This document shows, piece by piece, positions 10,951 through 20,835 of a stretch of 46,388 nt of DNA. The stretch comes from Paulinella micropora (Eukaryota > Cercozoa > Imbricatea > Euglyphida): NCBI GenBank assembly GCA_009731375.1, contig BJOX01000138.1, forward strand, positions 627,110 to 673,497, given 5' to 3'. Each line of letters begins with the position of its first letter. Within the stretch, counting starts at the first letter, position 1. The notes under the pieces are model-generated. The model was not told where the DNA came from, made no database searches, and worked only from the letters and a program-made list of their open reading frames with translations. The position numbers and the translations under genes were made by a program.

Positions 10951-11698
10951 TGACCGCTTGTCAGAGCTCGACAGCCAGACAGCATCCTTGATCGGTTCTG
11001 CATCGGCTTCTGCTCAACCGCAAGCCGCACATACGCAACGATCTCTAGGAAAGCGACCAAGAGAGAACAGTCGTGAAGCTAACACACCTTGTATTCGTTG
11101 GTGGGCACGGGCACAATGCTTCAAACACACAAATAAGAAATGCCCGTACAACCACGATGTCGAGGACACCCGCATCCGAAACACACTCCTCAAGAACGTA
11201 CGGTCGGACGAAACCAACACCGTCGCCGTTCTGCGCCGACTGCGCAAGGATCAGGGGTGGAAATTACAGGATGTCGCGGACCATGACCACGAACTAGCTG
11301 ACGCGATCAATTCTCTTTTCGCTAGAGATGATCAGAAGACGGCAGCCATAGAAGCCGCAAGTAGAGGAAGAGGTGGAACACGAGGAAGAGGAGGAGGGAG
11401 AGGAATCAATCGAGGAGGAGGAGCCCCTTTCGCACGAGGCACATACACTCGCGGGGGGGAGAGAGGATTTGTGAGAAGAGGAGGAGGAAGAGGTGTATTT
11501 CAAGGTAGAGGAGGAGGAAGATGGGTTGGCCGAGGTGGATACGGCAGCGCAGAGCGCCCGTACCACAGAGATGGGGGCTGGGCAGACGGCTCGAGCTCAA
11601 GCTCGAGTTCCTCAGCACCACAGGCCTATGCGACATCAGGCGCAACCACTACCGACACTGATGCCGACTCAGGTAACAGATTTGAGGTAGTCCAATGA
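10913..11698 (+). CDS. Nucleocapsid-like ORF: CCCH zinc finger plus RGG repeats
   Basis: This ORF is in the +1 frame relative to gag and follows a TGA at 10910-10912. It has no early ATG, so it is most likely expressed as a +1 frameshift product from the gag overlap (10913-10950). Residues encoded by 11090-11155 form C-x8-C-x7-C-x3-H, a CCCH-type finger rather than the usual retroviral CCHC knuckle. From about 11355 to 11550 there are repeated RGG and RGRG motifs, typical of RNA-binding proteins, followed by a Ser-rich tail. It ends in TGA at 11696-11698 and the same frame continues open into pol, suggesting readthrough. The role, RNA packaging as nucleocapsid, is inferred from position and motifs. 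Confidence 0.65.
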   Translation, partial: ASLKPKNVVDRSNDRLSELDSQTASLIGSASASAQPQAAHTQRSLGKRPRENSREANTPCIRWWARAQCFKHTNKKCPYNHDVEDTRIRNTLLKNVRSDETNTVAVLRRLRKDQGWKLQDVADHDHELADAINSLFARDDQKTAAIEAASRGRGGTRGRGGGRGINRGGGAPFARGTYTRGGERGFVRRGGGRGVFQGRGGGRWVGRGGYGSAERPYHRDGGWADGSSSSSSSSAPQAYATSGATTTDTDADSGNRFEVVQ

Positions 11699-14080
11699 CT
11701 AGAGAAGGAGGGAGAAAACAGAACAACATGCATTGCACGATACACCGTTGTGCAGGTCCCAACCAAGGGTACCAGTGAGTCTAAGAGCCCACAGCAGGCC
11801 ACAGACCAACTCAAAGGTAGTACAATACCAGTACACCCATCACGACAACAAACAGTGCATGCTGCTAATAGGCAGGCGAGTAAAGCGCTGGCAAAGAGAA
11901 AGCAGGCGGGCCTGTCGCAGCCACAGCCGAAGAAAGTAAGAATAGAACCGGCAGTTAATCTTATCAACTTGCCGAGACAGACAATAGACAAGGAGGATGG
12001 AGGACACCAACCTCTCCTCACGGTCTCAAACAGAGAAAGCAAGGACAATCATCCTTCGCCTGTGAACAATACCCAAAAAGACATTACAAAAACGGCGGAA
12101 AGAGAAGAGGAGGCGAACCTCGAGAAAAGGATACAGATTTTAGAACACAAGCTCCTTGTATTGGCCTTAAAAAGTCACCGGCCAGACTCTTTATGCTATA
12201 CGAACCTTTTTTGTGAAACATTAAATACCTTTATAAACGTTGGTAATGATACTATGGCAAATATTAATATTGTCGGCCGAAAATTTACTACGAAACTCCA
12301 TGCGTGGTTAGAAACTAATATGAAAAAATCATCTGGCACCTTGAAAGGAGTTAGTAGTCGGACGGATATAACGGGCATCATCACTTTAAATTTTAAATTG
12401 AAATCCGGACGAGTATATCGAGTGGACTTATACGTTGTCCCCGAATACCACGGATCTGTTCTTTTGTCGTACGACCAACTGGCGACAATGAACGTAGTGA
12501 TTGATTGCGCCGCCAAAAGAGTCATATACGGCGTAGAGCCAGGAGAAGAATATACTGTCGACTCTCTCCATGCTATTGACTCATACGAGGCCCTACACCT
12601 AGGGGTAGCATCGGAAGGGAAACAGGTGGCCATTACACACGCATATGAGGCATATATGCCAACGGACGCGGTGTCTAAAGATGGTTCAAACCTGTCAGAC
12701 AAGAGAGAGGCGGAGGTCTATACGGCTACAGTCTCTACACAATGGGATAAAAAGTCGATAGACGATCTCATTGAAAAGAGGAAAGAGGAGATTATATGCA
12801 TGGGAAAAAGGTGCCCATCGTTGGCAGGATTAGGGGCCGATGTATATATTACCAACGGGTATTGCTTTCACGTAAAGGTGGAAGAGAAGGACAGACAGGA
12901 GTTTATACCGAGGAGAAGGGGACGACTCCCTGATATCCCGGCAGAAGATATTAAAAGCTTTATTACCGAATTCTGGGGTGACGAGCCTACGTGGCCGCGC
13001 TCACTGACAGAAGTGAAAAAGTGCCTGCGCACTCTTTTTGAAAATAATAAACCATATACGGTCATACTCCCGTACAATGACAAGGCGATATGGGCGCAGG
13101 AGATAGGGGACAGGCTTATTGATCATCCGATACCGGTGCCCTCACGGAAGCAACACTTAGTGGTGGCTTGTCGTCTCGGGACTCGTGAGCAGAGCAGTGC
13201 ATACAAGCGGAAGCTCAGAGACCAGGACAAGTTGAAATTGATTCCTCAAGCATTCACATGCTTCGATGGTTTCTACACCCGAAAAGCTCCGTTGCAATAT
13301 GCGAGATTAACAGATATGTTGGTAGGTCTGGCGGAGGACGACGAACCCGACACTGCCACATATGAAAAAACGGGAATGGACGATATATCAGAAGAAGAGT
13401 TGGGCTTGGAGGAGGACAGAGCACCCCTCAAGCATCACAAGAGAATGTCAGAGGAGGAGTTTAAGGCGGCGATAGACGAGAAATTGGCAGGAGGAGCAGG
13501 TACGGAGAAGGAGAAAGAGGTTTTGAAAGAGAGATTGAAGGCGAACAAAATGATTTTTGACCCCCCTCAAGCGGGAGGTGTCAAGCCGGAAGACTTCACC
13601 GCGGTTATTTGTAAAATACCAGGTGCTGAGCCTTCACCGGCGCCACGACGGGCAAATCTGAGTATACATGAAGCAAAGATCGCAGAAGAACAAGCACGGC
13701 AGTTACTCGATGAGGATTTCATTGAGAGATCGACATCTCCAATAGTTTCCCAACCGAGACTGGTGCCTAAACCGGGAGGAGAATGGCGCTTAACGGTTAA
13801 CTATGCCCGCGTCAATAAAATTTTAGAGGAGGAACGAAATCCATTACCTACTCTTGAAGAAGGAAGCCGAGTTTTGCGGAACGCCAAGCTATACTCAGTC
13901 ATTGATCTGAAGAATGGCTTCTGGCAGATTCCACTGGATGAAAAGTCCAGATGGCTGACTGCATTTGTAGTAGGAATGGAGATATATCAGTGGAAAGTAC
14001 TCCCGATGGGACTCAAACAGGCCCCGGGATTCTGTCAGAAAGCGATGCAAAGCATGCTGAGTAGCAAATATAATGACTAG
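11699..14080 (+). CDS. Pol N-terminal part: retropepsin-like and reverse transcriptase fingers/palm
   Basis: In frame with the preceding ORF and separated from it only by TGA. The first ATG-like codon is near 11750, but expression by readthrough seems likelier. Residues about 150-260 (counting from 11750) resemble a retropepsin: the flap-end motif LLSYDQLATMNVVID is present near 12470, but the expected DTG is NVG at 12236-12244. RT follows from about 13550 with the primer-grip side motifs ERSTSPIVSQPRLVPKPGGEWRL, the palm aspartate in VIDLKNGFWQIPLD (about 13900) and LPMGLKQAPGF (about 14002). The frame stops at TAG 14078-14080, between RT motifs B and C. It continues in the same frame afterwards, so this is either a nonsense mutation or a readthrough site. 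Confidence 0.85.
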   Translation, partial: LEKEGENRTTCIARYTVVQVPTKGTSESKSPQQATDQLKGSTIPVHPSRQQTVHAANRQASKALAKRKQAGLSQPQPKKVRIEPAVNLINLPRQTIDKEDGGHQPLLTVSNRESKDNHPSPVNNTQKDITKTAEREEEANLEKRIQILEHKLLVLALKSHRPDSLCYTNLFCETLNTFINVGNDTMANINIVGRKFTTKLHAWLETNMKKSSGTLKGVSSRTDITGIITLNFKLKSGRVYRVDLYVVPEYHGSVLLSYDQLATMNVVIDCAAKRVIYGVEPGEEYTVDSLHAIDSYEALHLGVASEGKQVAITHAYEAYMPTDAVSKDGSNLSDKREAEVYTATVSTQWDKKSIDDLIEKRKEEIICMGKRCPSLAGLGADVYITNGYCFHVKVEEKDRQEFIPRRRGRLPDIPAEDIKSFITEFWGDEPTWPRSLTEVKKCLRTLFENNKPYTVILPYNDKAIWAQEIGDRLIDHPIPVPSRKQHLVVACRLGTREQSSAYKRKLRDQDKLKLIPQAFTCFDGFYTRKAPLQYARLTDMLVGLAEDDEPDTATYEKTGMDDISEEELGLEEDRAPLKHHKRMSEEEFKAAIDEKLAGGAGTEKEKEVLKERLKANKMIFDPPQAGGVKPEDFTAVICKIPGAEPSPAPRRANLSIHEAKIAEEQARQLLDEDFIERSTSPIVSQPRLVPKPGGEWRLTVNYARVNKILEEERNPLPTLEEGSRVLRNAKLYSVIDLKNGFWQIPLDEKSRWLTAFVVGMEIYQWKVLPMGLKQAPGFCQKAMQSMLSSKYND

Positions 14081-17000
14081 ACAGAGGGAGGTTTCATGAG
14101 GAGAAGAGGACAGAAGGCGGGAGAGTACGCATTTTGTTACATCGATGACATTATCGTGTACTCCAATACGATGGAAGAGCACATCGACCATCTAACAGAC
14201 ATTTTCAGGCGTATCAAACTATTTGGCCTGAAATGTAATTTGAAGAAATGTCAACTCGCAAAGACAAGCGTGACATATTTGGGGTACGAAATCTCTTACA
14301 ATAGAGTCTCGATATCCAAAGAGAAGAGGGAGGAGATCATGAGCCGGCAGAGGCCGAAGAATCGCACAGAGCTGCACTCATTTCTTGCGATGGCGCAATA
14401 TTACAGCCAGTTCATACCCAATTGGGGTGCAACTCGGGCTAAGTTGGAGAGAATGATCGACTTCGGTGATTTTGAGAAGTGGGATGATGAAGCCTTAGAA
14501 GCGTACAACACGCTCAAAGATCTCATCTACAAAGATCCGAAGGATGGCGGACTCGTGCTGATGATGCCCGACTTTTCGAAGCAATTCGTAGTCGACACAG
14601 ACGCATCAAAGTTCGCGATCGGCGCAGTCTTACAACAGGAAGATGAGGAGAAAAAGTTGCGCCCGATCATGTTTATAAGTAGAAAGTTGTGCTCGGCGGA
14701 GCGAAACTATTGTACGAGACAGAGAGAGGCACTGGCGGTGGTCTGGGCCCTCAAACGGTTGAGAGAGTATTTATGGGGTGGACCTCAGTTTATAGTAAGG
14801 ACTGATCACCAGAATTTACTATGGCTGATGAATCATGAACAGACTGGCCGTCTAGCGAGATGGCAGGCATTCTTGTCATGTTTCAATTTTACAATGGTCC
14901 ATCTACCCGGCAAGCGAAATGTTGTCGCTGACAGCCTCTCCAGGCTAGAGTTTCACTCAGAAGTGGCAGCTCTCGTATCATCAGCAGAAATGGAGGATCT
15001 ATCCCCAGACTGCACATACGAAGTGCATCATATCGAGTCGATGCAGATGGCGAGAGGGGTCCGATATAACCGATCGGGTCTACGTCATAGCCCGCAAGGT
15101 CCGGATCATGGGATATGTTGTACAGCACATGTCCTCGAGGATGCTGAGTGGTCCTATGAAGCATATGAGAATATGAAGGCGGAGATAAAACAAGAAGAGA
15201 TTAAGCAAGAATCATATGCGGAACGCCCGCAGGAGAACAAGGAGGAGTTAGACGAAAACCCTGAGAGGATAGGAGTGCAGCTAGAGGATGGGACTATCCA
15301 CATAGCCTCACCCACTGCACAGCAACAGGCTCTCGATCCGGAGTTCAAAGAGCTAATACAGATATACAAGAACCCGAACGAGCTGAAAATGACGAAGGAG
15401 ATTAAGGAGCAACAGAAGGAGATGGGGTGGAGAGACGGTCTCTTGTGGTACAAAGGCCAACACGGGTCACAACCAGACAAATGGACTCTCTGGGTTCCTG
15501 AGAAACTCAGACACATCATTTTTGTCGCTGCTCATAACTGCCCACTACTGGCGCACCCGGGCCGACAAAGAACGCATATGTTCATTTCGAGACGATTCTG
15601 GTGGAAGAAGATGNNNNNNNNNNNNNNNNNNNNNNNNNNNNNNNNNNNNNNNNNNNNNNNNNNNNNNNNNNNNNNNNNNNNNNNNNNNNNNNNNNNNNNN
15701 NNNNNNNNNNNNNNNNNNNNNNNNNNNNNNNNNNNNNNNNNNNNNNNNNNNNNNNNNNNNNNNNNNNNNNNNNNNNNNNNNNNNNNNNNNNNNNNNNNNN
15801 NNNNNNNNNNNNNNNNNNNNNNNNNNNNNNNNNNNNNNNNNNNNNNNNNNNNNNNNNNNNNNNNNNNNNNNNNNNNNNNNNNNNNNNNNNNNNNNNNNNN
15901 NNNNNNNNNNNNNNNNNNNNNNNNNNNNNNNNNNNNNNNNNNNNNNNNNNNNNNNNNNNNNNNNNNNNNNNNNNNNNNNNNNNNNNNNNNNNNNNNNNNN
16001 NNNNNNNNNNNNNNNNNNNNNNNNNNNNNNNNNNNNNNNNNNNNNNNNNNNNNNNNNNNNNNNNNNNNNNNNNNNNNNNNNNNNNNNNNNNNNNNNNNNN
16101 NNNNNNNNNNNNNNNNNNNNNNNNNNNNNNNNNNNNNNNNNNNNNNNNNNNNNNNNNNNNNNNNNNNNNNNNNNNNNNNNNNNNNNNNNNNNNNNNNNNN
16201 NNNNNNNNNNNNNNNNNNNNNNNNNNNNNNNNNNNNNNNNNNNNNNNNNNNNNNNNNNNNNNNNNNNNNNNNNNNNNNNNNNNNNNNNNNNNNNNNNNNN
16301 NNNNNNNNNNNNNNNNNNNNNNNNNNNNNNNNNNNNNNNNNNNNNNNNNNNNNNNNNNNNNNNNNNNNNNNNNNNNNNNNNNNNNNNATTAAGTATGATC
16401 ACTTCCTACTTGAAGATGAGTCCGTTGATCAAGCACTTAAACGGATGGAGGCTGACTTTAAAGAGGTCCCACCAATCCGTAAGGAGGATATCTCGGAACG
16501 GGATGTCTACAGGGCACCAATTGCGGAGAAGGAGGAGGCTGAGCTGGAGAACAAGCGGGCCACCGACCGCAAAAGCGCGGCGGGGACTCAGACCCGCAAA
16601 AGGGTGGAGTCGAACGTGCCGGAAGGAAAGTTCACGGAGGCGAAAATAAGGAGAGCGCAAAATGACCTTATCTACGACCAACCGAGAAAGGTGATAAGGA
16701 CGGCACGTTTGCAAGGAGTCCATCAAGAGGGGAGCGATGACGGAGATCAAGACCCTCGCGCGGGCAATGACACTCTCGTTCACCCTAGTTGGAAAGAAGG
16801 AGATGCGATTGGACATATTTCATGGGCCAAAGACGCTTTTTACTTGGTGAGGCCTGCGGCCCAACACGTAGCCGATGACACGCTCTCAGATTTATATCTC
16901 ATGAGAGTCATGGCAGTACCTCACAAACGCCATACGCGATCGAATCGAATTTCGACTGCGGCACAAATAATACAACCAGTCTTACATTTCTGGAGGAGTC

Positions 17001-17278
17001 TGGATCCAGTGGAAGATCCTAAAGTAAGACAATACCTTCCAGTATATAAAGACGCCAAGAAACTTGAGACATGGGATGATACCATATCTCCTACAGATAA
17101 AGATCATACCGCGTGGACCATACAAGCACTACCGGTGCTAGACATTCCTTTTGACTTGGCACAAGGCGCAATCCCTCGCAAAATTTGGGACGTCCTCGAA
17201 CAGTCTACCTTAGACTTAACTTTGGTTGGAGGTCCTCCACCAGGTAAAGGAGTCCGCGCGCGTAAACGGCGTCTATAG
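14081..17278 (+). CDS. Pol C-terminal part: RT, RNase H, integrase
   Basis: Same frame as the preceding segment. It opens with a basic linker, then YIDD (14138-14149), the RT catalytic motif. RNase H follows, with DTDASKFAIGAVL (about 14594), EALAVVWAL (about 14727) and DHQNLLWL (about 14805), ending in LPGKRNVVADSLSRLE (about 14904). The integrase zinc-binding region shows a His-His pair in AAHNCPLLAHPGRQRTH (about 15525-15570). The integrase catalytic core must lie in the 774-base gap 15614-16387. After the gap a ~295-residue C-terminal region rich in charged residues has no chromodomain that I can see. It ends in adjacent TAG and TAA codons at 17276-17281. The length across the gap assumes the gap size is right; the frame is the same on both sides. 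Confidence 0.9.
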   Translation, partial: TEGGFMRRRGQKAGEYAFCYIDDIIVYSNTMEEHIDHLTDIFRRIKLFGLKCNLKKCQLAKTSVTYLGYEISYNRVSISKEKREEIMSRQRPKNRTELHSFLAMAQYYSQFIPNWGATRAKLERMIDFGDFEKWDDEALEAYNTLKDLIYKDPKDGGLVLMMPDFSKQFVVDTDASKFAIGAVLQQEDEEKKLRPIMFISRKLCSAERNYCTRQREALAVVWALKRLREYLWGGPQFIVRTDHQNLLWLMNHEQTGRLARWQAFLSCFNFTMVHLPGKRNVVADSLSRLEFHSEVAALVSSAEMEDLSPDCTYEVHHIESMQMARGVRYNRSGLRHSPQGPDHGICCTAHVLEDAEWSYEAYENMKAEIKQEEIKQESYAERPQENKEELDENPERIGVQLEDGTIHIASPTAQQQALDPEFKELIQIYKNPNELKMTKEIKEQQKEMGWRDGLLWYKGQHGSQPDKWTLWVPEKLRHIIFVAAHNCPLLAHPGRQRTHMFISRRFWWKKMXXXXXXXXXXXXXXXXXXXXXXXXXXXXXXXXXXXXXXXXXXXXXXXXXXXXXXXXXXXXXXXXXXXXXXXXXXXXXXXXXXXXXXXXXXXXXXXXXXXXXXXXXXXXXXXXXXXXXXXXXXXXXXXXXXXXXXXXXXXXXXXXXXXXXXXXXXXXXXXXXXXXXXXXXXXXXXXXXXXXXXXXXXXXXXXXXXXXXXXXXXXXXXXXXXXXXXXXXXXXXXXXXXXXXXXXXXXXXXXXXXXXXXXXXXXXXXXXXXIKYDHFLLEDESVDQALKRMEADFKEVPPIRKEDISERDVYRAPIAEKEEAELENKRATDRKSAAGTQTRKRVESNVPEGKFTEAKIRRAQNDLIYDQPRKVIRTARLQGVHQEGSDDGDQDPRAGNDTLVHPSWKEGDAIGHISWAKDAFYLVRPAAQHVADDTLSDLYLMRVMAVPHKRHTRSNRISTAAQIIQPVLHFWRSLDPVEDPKVRQYLPVYKDAKKLETWDDTISPTDKDHTAWTIQALPVLDIPFDLAQGAIPRKIWDVLEQSTLDLTLVGGPPPGKGVRARKRRL
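15614..16387. other. Assembly gap inside integrase
   Basis: 774 N. It covers the part of integrase where the DDE catalytic residues are expected. Confidence 0.95.
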
Positions 17279-17980
17279 TAAGTATTTTTTTTTCTAGAAG
17301 TATTGTGGACCTGATCAATTGCGAACATAGCATTGATCCAATATCGTCCCGACAACCTTACTTAGATATTAAAGCTACTACAGCATTCATTCTTCTAGAG
17401 ATTAACAAGACACAGCTGACAAAAAATAGGCATTCTATTCTCTTGCTTCGGCAGAGACAGACGAGACGGCCACGAAACAGCACCGTTACGGGATCGCTAT
17501 TTGAGTGAGCGATGGTGTTTCCTGGATACGACCCGCATTAGTACCAGAATGATGATCTCATTAAAGACTCTACAGTCTAATCAAGAACTGATATATTTTA
17601 ATAACATGAACTGCTACACCGGATTCCATCGATCTCTACTTGTATCGGCATATCGCAAGGTTAGGGCGCACTCAACCCAACTTCGGATATAGTCGTCAGA
17701 CTTGATCACCTGACACTACATTAAATGATACCGATTTATACAAGGGTATGTCTTCACAAAAAGTAAATGTATTTATGGAAACCGACGACCGGTTATTACA
17801 TATATATGGAAATGGCGACATTACATTATTACTCAACCATAAAACATTATACTTGGACATACTGCACAAATATCTTATCGACAGAAGAAAGAGGAAGATT
17901 TTAATATAGATACTGAATGTGCTAGAGTATATATACGATTGGTACCGGGGCAAGTATCATTGTTGTTTTATAACGGCTAA
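17279..17980 (+). pseudogene. Possible extra ORF between pol and 3' LTR, broken
   Basis: About 700 bases follow pol before the purine tract. Plus-strand fragments with protein-like character include 17302-17508 (begins SIVDLINCEHSIDP) and about 17709-17934 (contains KVNVFMETDDRLLHIYG). The second continues after a one-base shift near 17910 into a frame ending RLVPGQVSLLFYNG at the TAA of 17978-17980. I do not recognise the product. It may be a decayed third ORF of the element (the usual place for an envelope-like gene), but no signal peptide or membrane segment is obvious. Confidence 0.35.
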
Positions 17981-18087
17981 TTCGTGGGTTGATGTATCTT
18001 CATACATAACTCTAAACGAATCTTAGTCAGAAAAGAAATCAGTTCAAAGCGTATTATGTCGGAAACGAAGTTCCGCCATAAAAAACT

Positions 18088-18096
18088 GGGAGGGGG
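18088..18096 (+). other. Polypurine tract
   Basis: GGGAGGGGG ends three bases before the 3' LTR, the position expected for the plus-strand primer. Confidence 0.75.
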
Positions 18097-18099
18097 TAC

Positions 18100-18316
18100 T
18101 GTGGACATCACCCCCCGAATTATCCGGTAAAAAACTTATTTATAGATTTCGTCTGGCCGGACACGTCTGAAATGCCAATTTGATCCTGGTCTTTTGGCGG
18201 CTTTTTGTCTTTGCGTCACTGAGCTAATATAACGAGACATCATTCTCTTTTTGAGGACTGTGTTTGGTTATATTATCGACTTACTCTTCCATTGAGCTAT
18301 CGTTGGGGATAGTACA
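18100..18316 (+). repeat. 3' LTR
   Basis: 217 bp, with the same ends as the 5' LTR. It is followed by GTAC (18317-18320), which matches 8100-8103 before the 5' LTR. Confidence 0.9.
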
Positions 18317-18320
18317 GTAC
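18317..18320. repeat. Target-site duplication GTAC
   Basis: Matches 8100-8103. Four bases is within the range for Ty3-type integrases. Confidence 0.7.
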
Positions 18321-18339
18321 GGTATTCACATGATTCTGG

Positions 18340-18640
18340 ATCATACTGATAATATGATCTTCTTTAATAATATTTATTCAACTCATGATTAGTATTATAT
18401 TAATCAATACTATTCAATACTATTCAATATTATGATTCAGTATAACTTATTCAATATTATTCAATTAGTGTTATTCAATATTATTTAATATTATTCAATA
18501 TTATTCAATATTATTCAAATATTATTCAATATTATTTAACGTTATTACTATGATTCAATATTACTTAACGTTATCAAAATTGTTAAACCTAATTATTGAA
18601 TATCATTAATGTTGATCAATATTACTTAATAACGGTAGGC
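18340..18640. repeat. ATTATTCAAT repeat
   Basis: Degenerate tandem ATTATTCAAT units with TATGATTC variants. Similar composition is found at 7734-8099. Confidence 0.8.
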
Positions 18641-18745
18641 TGATGATGATGATGATGAGAGAGAGAGAGAGAGCCTCGGAGAGAGAGAGAGAGAGAGATA
18701 GAGAGCCTGAGAGCCTGAGAGAGCGAGAGTGAGAGAGAGAGAGAG
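18641..18745. repeat. GAT and GA microsatellite
   Basis: (GAT)n followed by (GA)n broken by GAGCCTGA units. Confidence 0.9.
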
Positions 18746-20339
18746 CATATGTAAGTTCTCCTATGGGCGAGTGGTCGTTAGCATAATAAACATAGATCCG
18801 TTAAACTTTATCATATGAAAATTGTACATTTCAAAACTATAAGTAAAAACATTTAATTTAATGAAAGAATCATTGAAAAATAGTAAAGACTGACTTCAAA
18901 CCAATCGATTTCCCGTCGCCCACCGCTTTTTCCCAACTAATTTGCACACACCACACCGGAAAAAACTAGCCACCTTGCCACCTGAAAAAATGGTGCTTGT
19001 GATGACCAAAAATCAGAGTCAGTTTTCATATGTTCCCTATATGCTCTTCAATAAATTTTTATATAATATCTTTCTATGTATGCTTATAATTAAATGTACA
19101 AAATTTTTTTACAAAAAGGTAACCTTAAGCCTGCAAACAAACCGGCCAAAATCAGCAAAAATAGGGCATAAGGCCCTCACTCAGAAATTTTTTTGATTTA
19201 AATACAAGGCCGGCACAAGTACAGAAAGTGAAGGAAATCAAAGAGAATATTTAATAAAAGCATTTTGTACAGAAAGTGCAGAAAAAATTGAAAATCTCTA
19301 AAGATTTCACTCGTGATTTTTTTAGCCTGTTTGCAGCCCAGAACAGATCACCAACAGCAGGGTTACAAAGAAAGGAGCAGTAGTTGAACATATGCAAAAC
19401 AAAGACCATGTGATTGTGAATAGATTCAGCACATTACATTCCCAGAAAAGCACACACAACACATATAGGAGTGATACAAGACAGGTGCAAAAAAGTGCTC
19501 CAGGGAAGAAAGAACAACACATGCTACAGATAAGTTCACAACACACCATTTTGCAGACAGCATGGGCACAACGTTTGGAAAGACTGTACAAGACCACGGG
19601 ACGTGAAAGTATGCATGAGAAATACACAGAAAAAAAACACAAAACCCTCTCTAGACATGACTTTTACCCATCTCGACCCCGCAAAAACCGTCAAATAAAA
19701 AAAATCTAGTGCAGCCTTCACTTCAAAGGCTACGTATGTCGATAGGCCTGTTTGGTCAAATATTTTTTGGAAATTTTTCTGGTTTCCTCTCCGGGAATTG
19801 GCATGGTATTGTCAAATATTGCCACAGAAATTCACGGGCCGGCGCCACCAAAATCATGTCGGAGGTCAAGTACACCAAAGCAGCTAAGTGTTCAAACCAC
19901 ATCGTTTCAAGCAAAAGCAAGCATGACACAAGTGTTTTCATCAGAAAAATTGGTCTGCCGCGTTCTTGAATTCCTTATTTTCGACTGCAATTTTCACTTT
20001 TCAGGACATAGCAAGTATGGTGTTTTTAACTGAAAAATGTTGTTTGCATGATGCACTCTGCACTCATTTTTACACACAAGTGCACAAATGAATTCACATA
20101 TTATGTTGAGTAATCCTGCCTAAGGGTTTTTGTAGAGGAGTACTCATTCAATATTCAAGATTTTGAAGTGCTGTTTGCACAGAATTCAATGTTTTATTGG
20201 GAATGGTCTGCCGGAGGTTTAGTTTTTCAGTGTATTAAAGGTATTGCTGTGTTCCAGAGTATGTTCTTAATTTTGACAAACTAATTTTCGACCTATGTTT
20301 TCCTAGTTTTCATTTTCCACCGGGGGCTCTAACGACCAC
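18746..20339. other. Unassigned DNA, part strongly T-poor
   Basis: I see no gene that I can support. 19330-19700 is poor in T on the plus strand, which makes a hydrophobic Cys/Phe-rich ORF on the minus strand and a Lys/Gln-rich one on the plus strand. The same composition occurs in the minus-strand T-rich introns near 38764-38950, so it may be a minus-strand intron. 19740-20330 shows nothing recognisable. Confidence 0.4.
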
Positions 20340-20353
20340 TAGAACCTACATAT

Positions 20354-20835
20354 GTGAAAGAGAGAGAGAGAGAGTGAAAGAGAGAGAGAGTGTGTGTGTG
20401 TGTATGTGAGAGAGAGAGAGAGAGAGATTGATAAGGTCAGGAGAGAGGAGAGAGGGAGAGAGGAAAGCGGAAAGACATACATGCATACATACATGCATGC
20501 ATGCATACATACATACATACATGCATACATGCATACATGCATACATGCATACATGCATACATACATACATACATACATGCATACATGCATGCATACATAC
20601 ATACATACATACATCATACATAGATGCATGCATGCATGCATGCATCATGCACGCATGCATACATGCATGCATACATGCATGCATACTTACATACATACTT
20701 ACATACACATACCTACCTACACCTACATACCTATATACATACATACATACATACATACATGCATACATACATACATACATACATACATACACATACATAC
20801 ATATACATACATACATATACACATACATGCATAAA
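20354..20835. repeat. GA, GT and CATA/CATG microsatellite
   Basis: (GA)n and (GT)n to about 20460, then (CATA)n with CATG blocks. This is the same repeat type as 5081-7733 but in the opposite orientation. Confidence 0.95.

Larger units (their letters stand above)
8104..18316 (+). mobile_element. Ty3/gypsy-type LTR retrotransposon, nearly complete
   Basis: Two 217 bp direct LTRs (8104-8320 and 18100-18316) differ at only a handful of bases, have TG...CA ends and are flanked by the 4 bp duplication GTAC (8100-8103, 18317-18320). In between are a candidate primer-binding site, a gag-like ORF, a CCCH/RGG nucleocapsid-like ORF, pol in the order protease-like, reverse transcriptase, RNase H, integrase, and a purine tract before the 3' LTR. 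The RT-RH-IN order places it with Ty3/gypsy (Metaviridae). Near-identical LTRs imply recent insertion. Two gaps (8976-9153 and 15614-16387) and an in-frame TAG in RT leave it unclear whether the copy is active. Confidence 0.93.

Noticed and set aside
2077-14080. TAG reassigned to an amino acid, suggested by in-frame TAGs at 2077 and 14078
   Set aside because: The capsid-like pseudogene also has in-frame TAA stops and its neighbour has frameshifts; pol itself ends in TAG followed by TAA. Ordinary decay explains the data.
19392-19709. 105-codon Lys/Gln-rich plus-strand ORF
   Set aside because: Explained by T-poor composition; an equally long ORF lies on the other strand and neither has recognisable domains.
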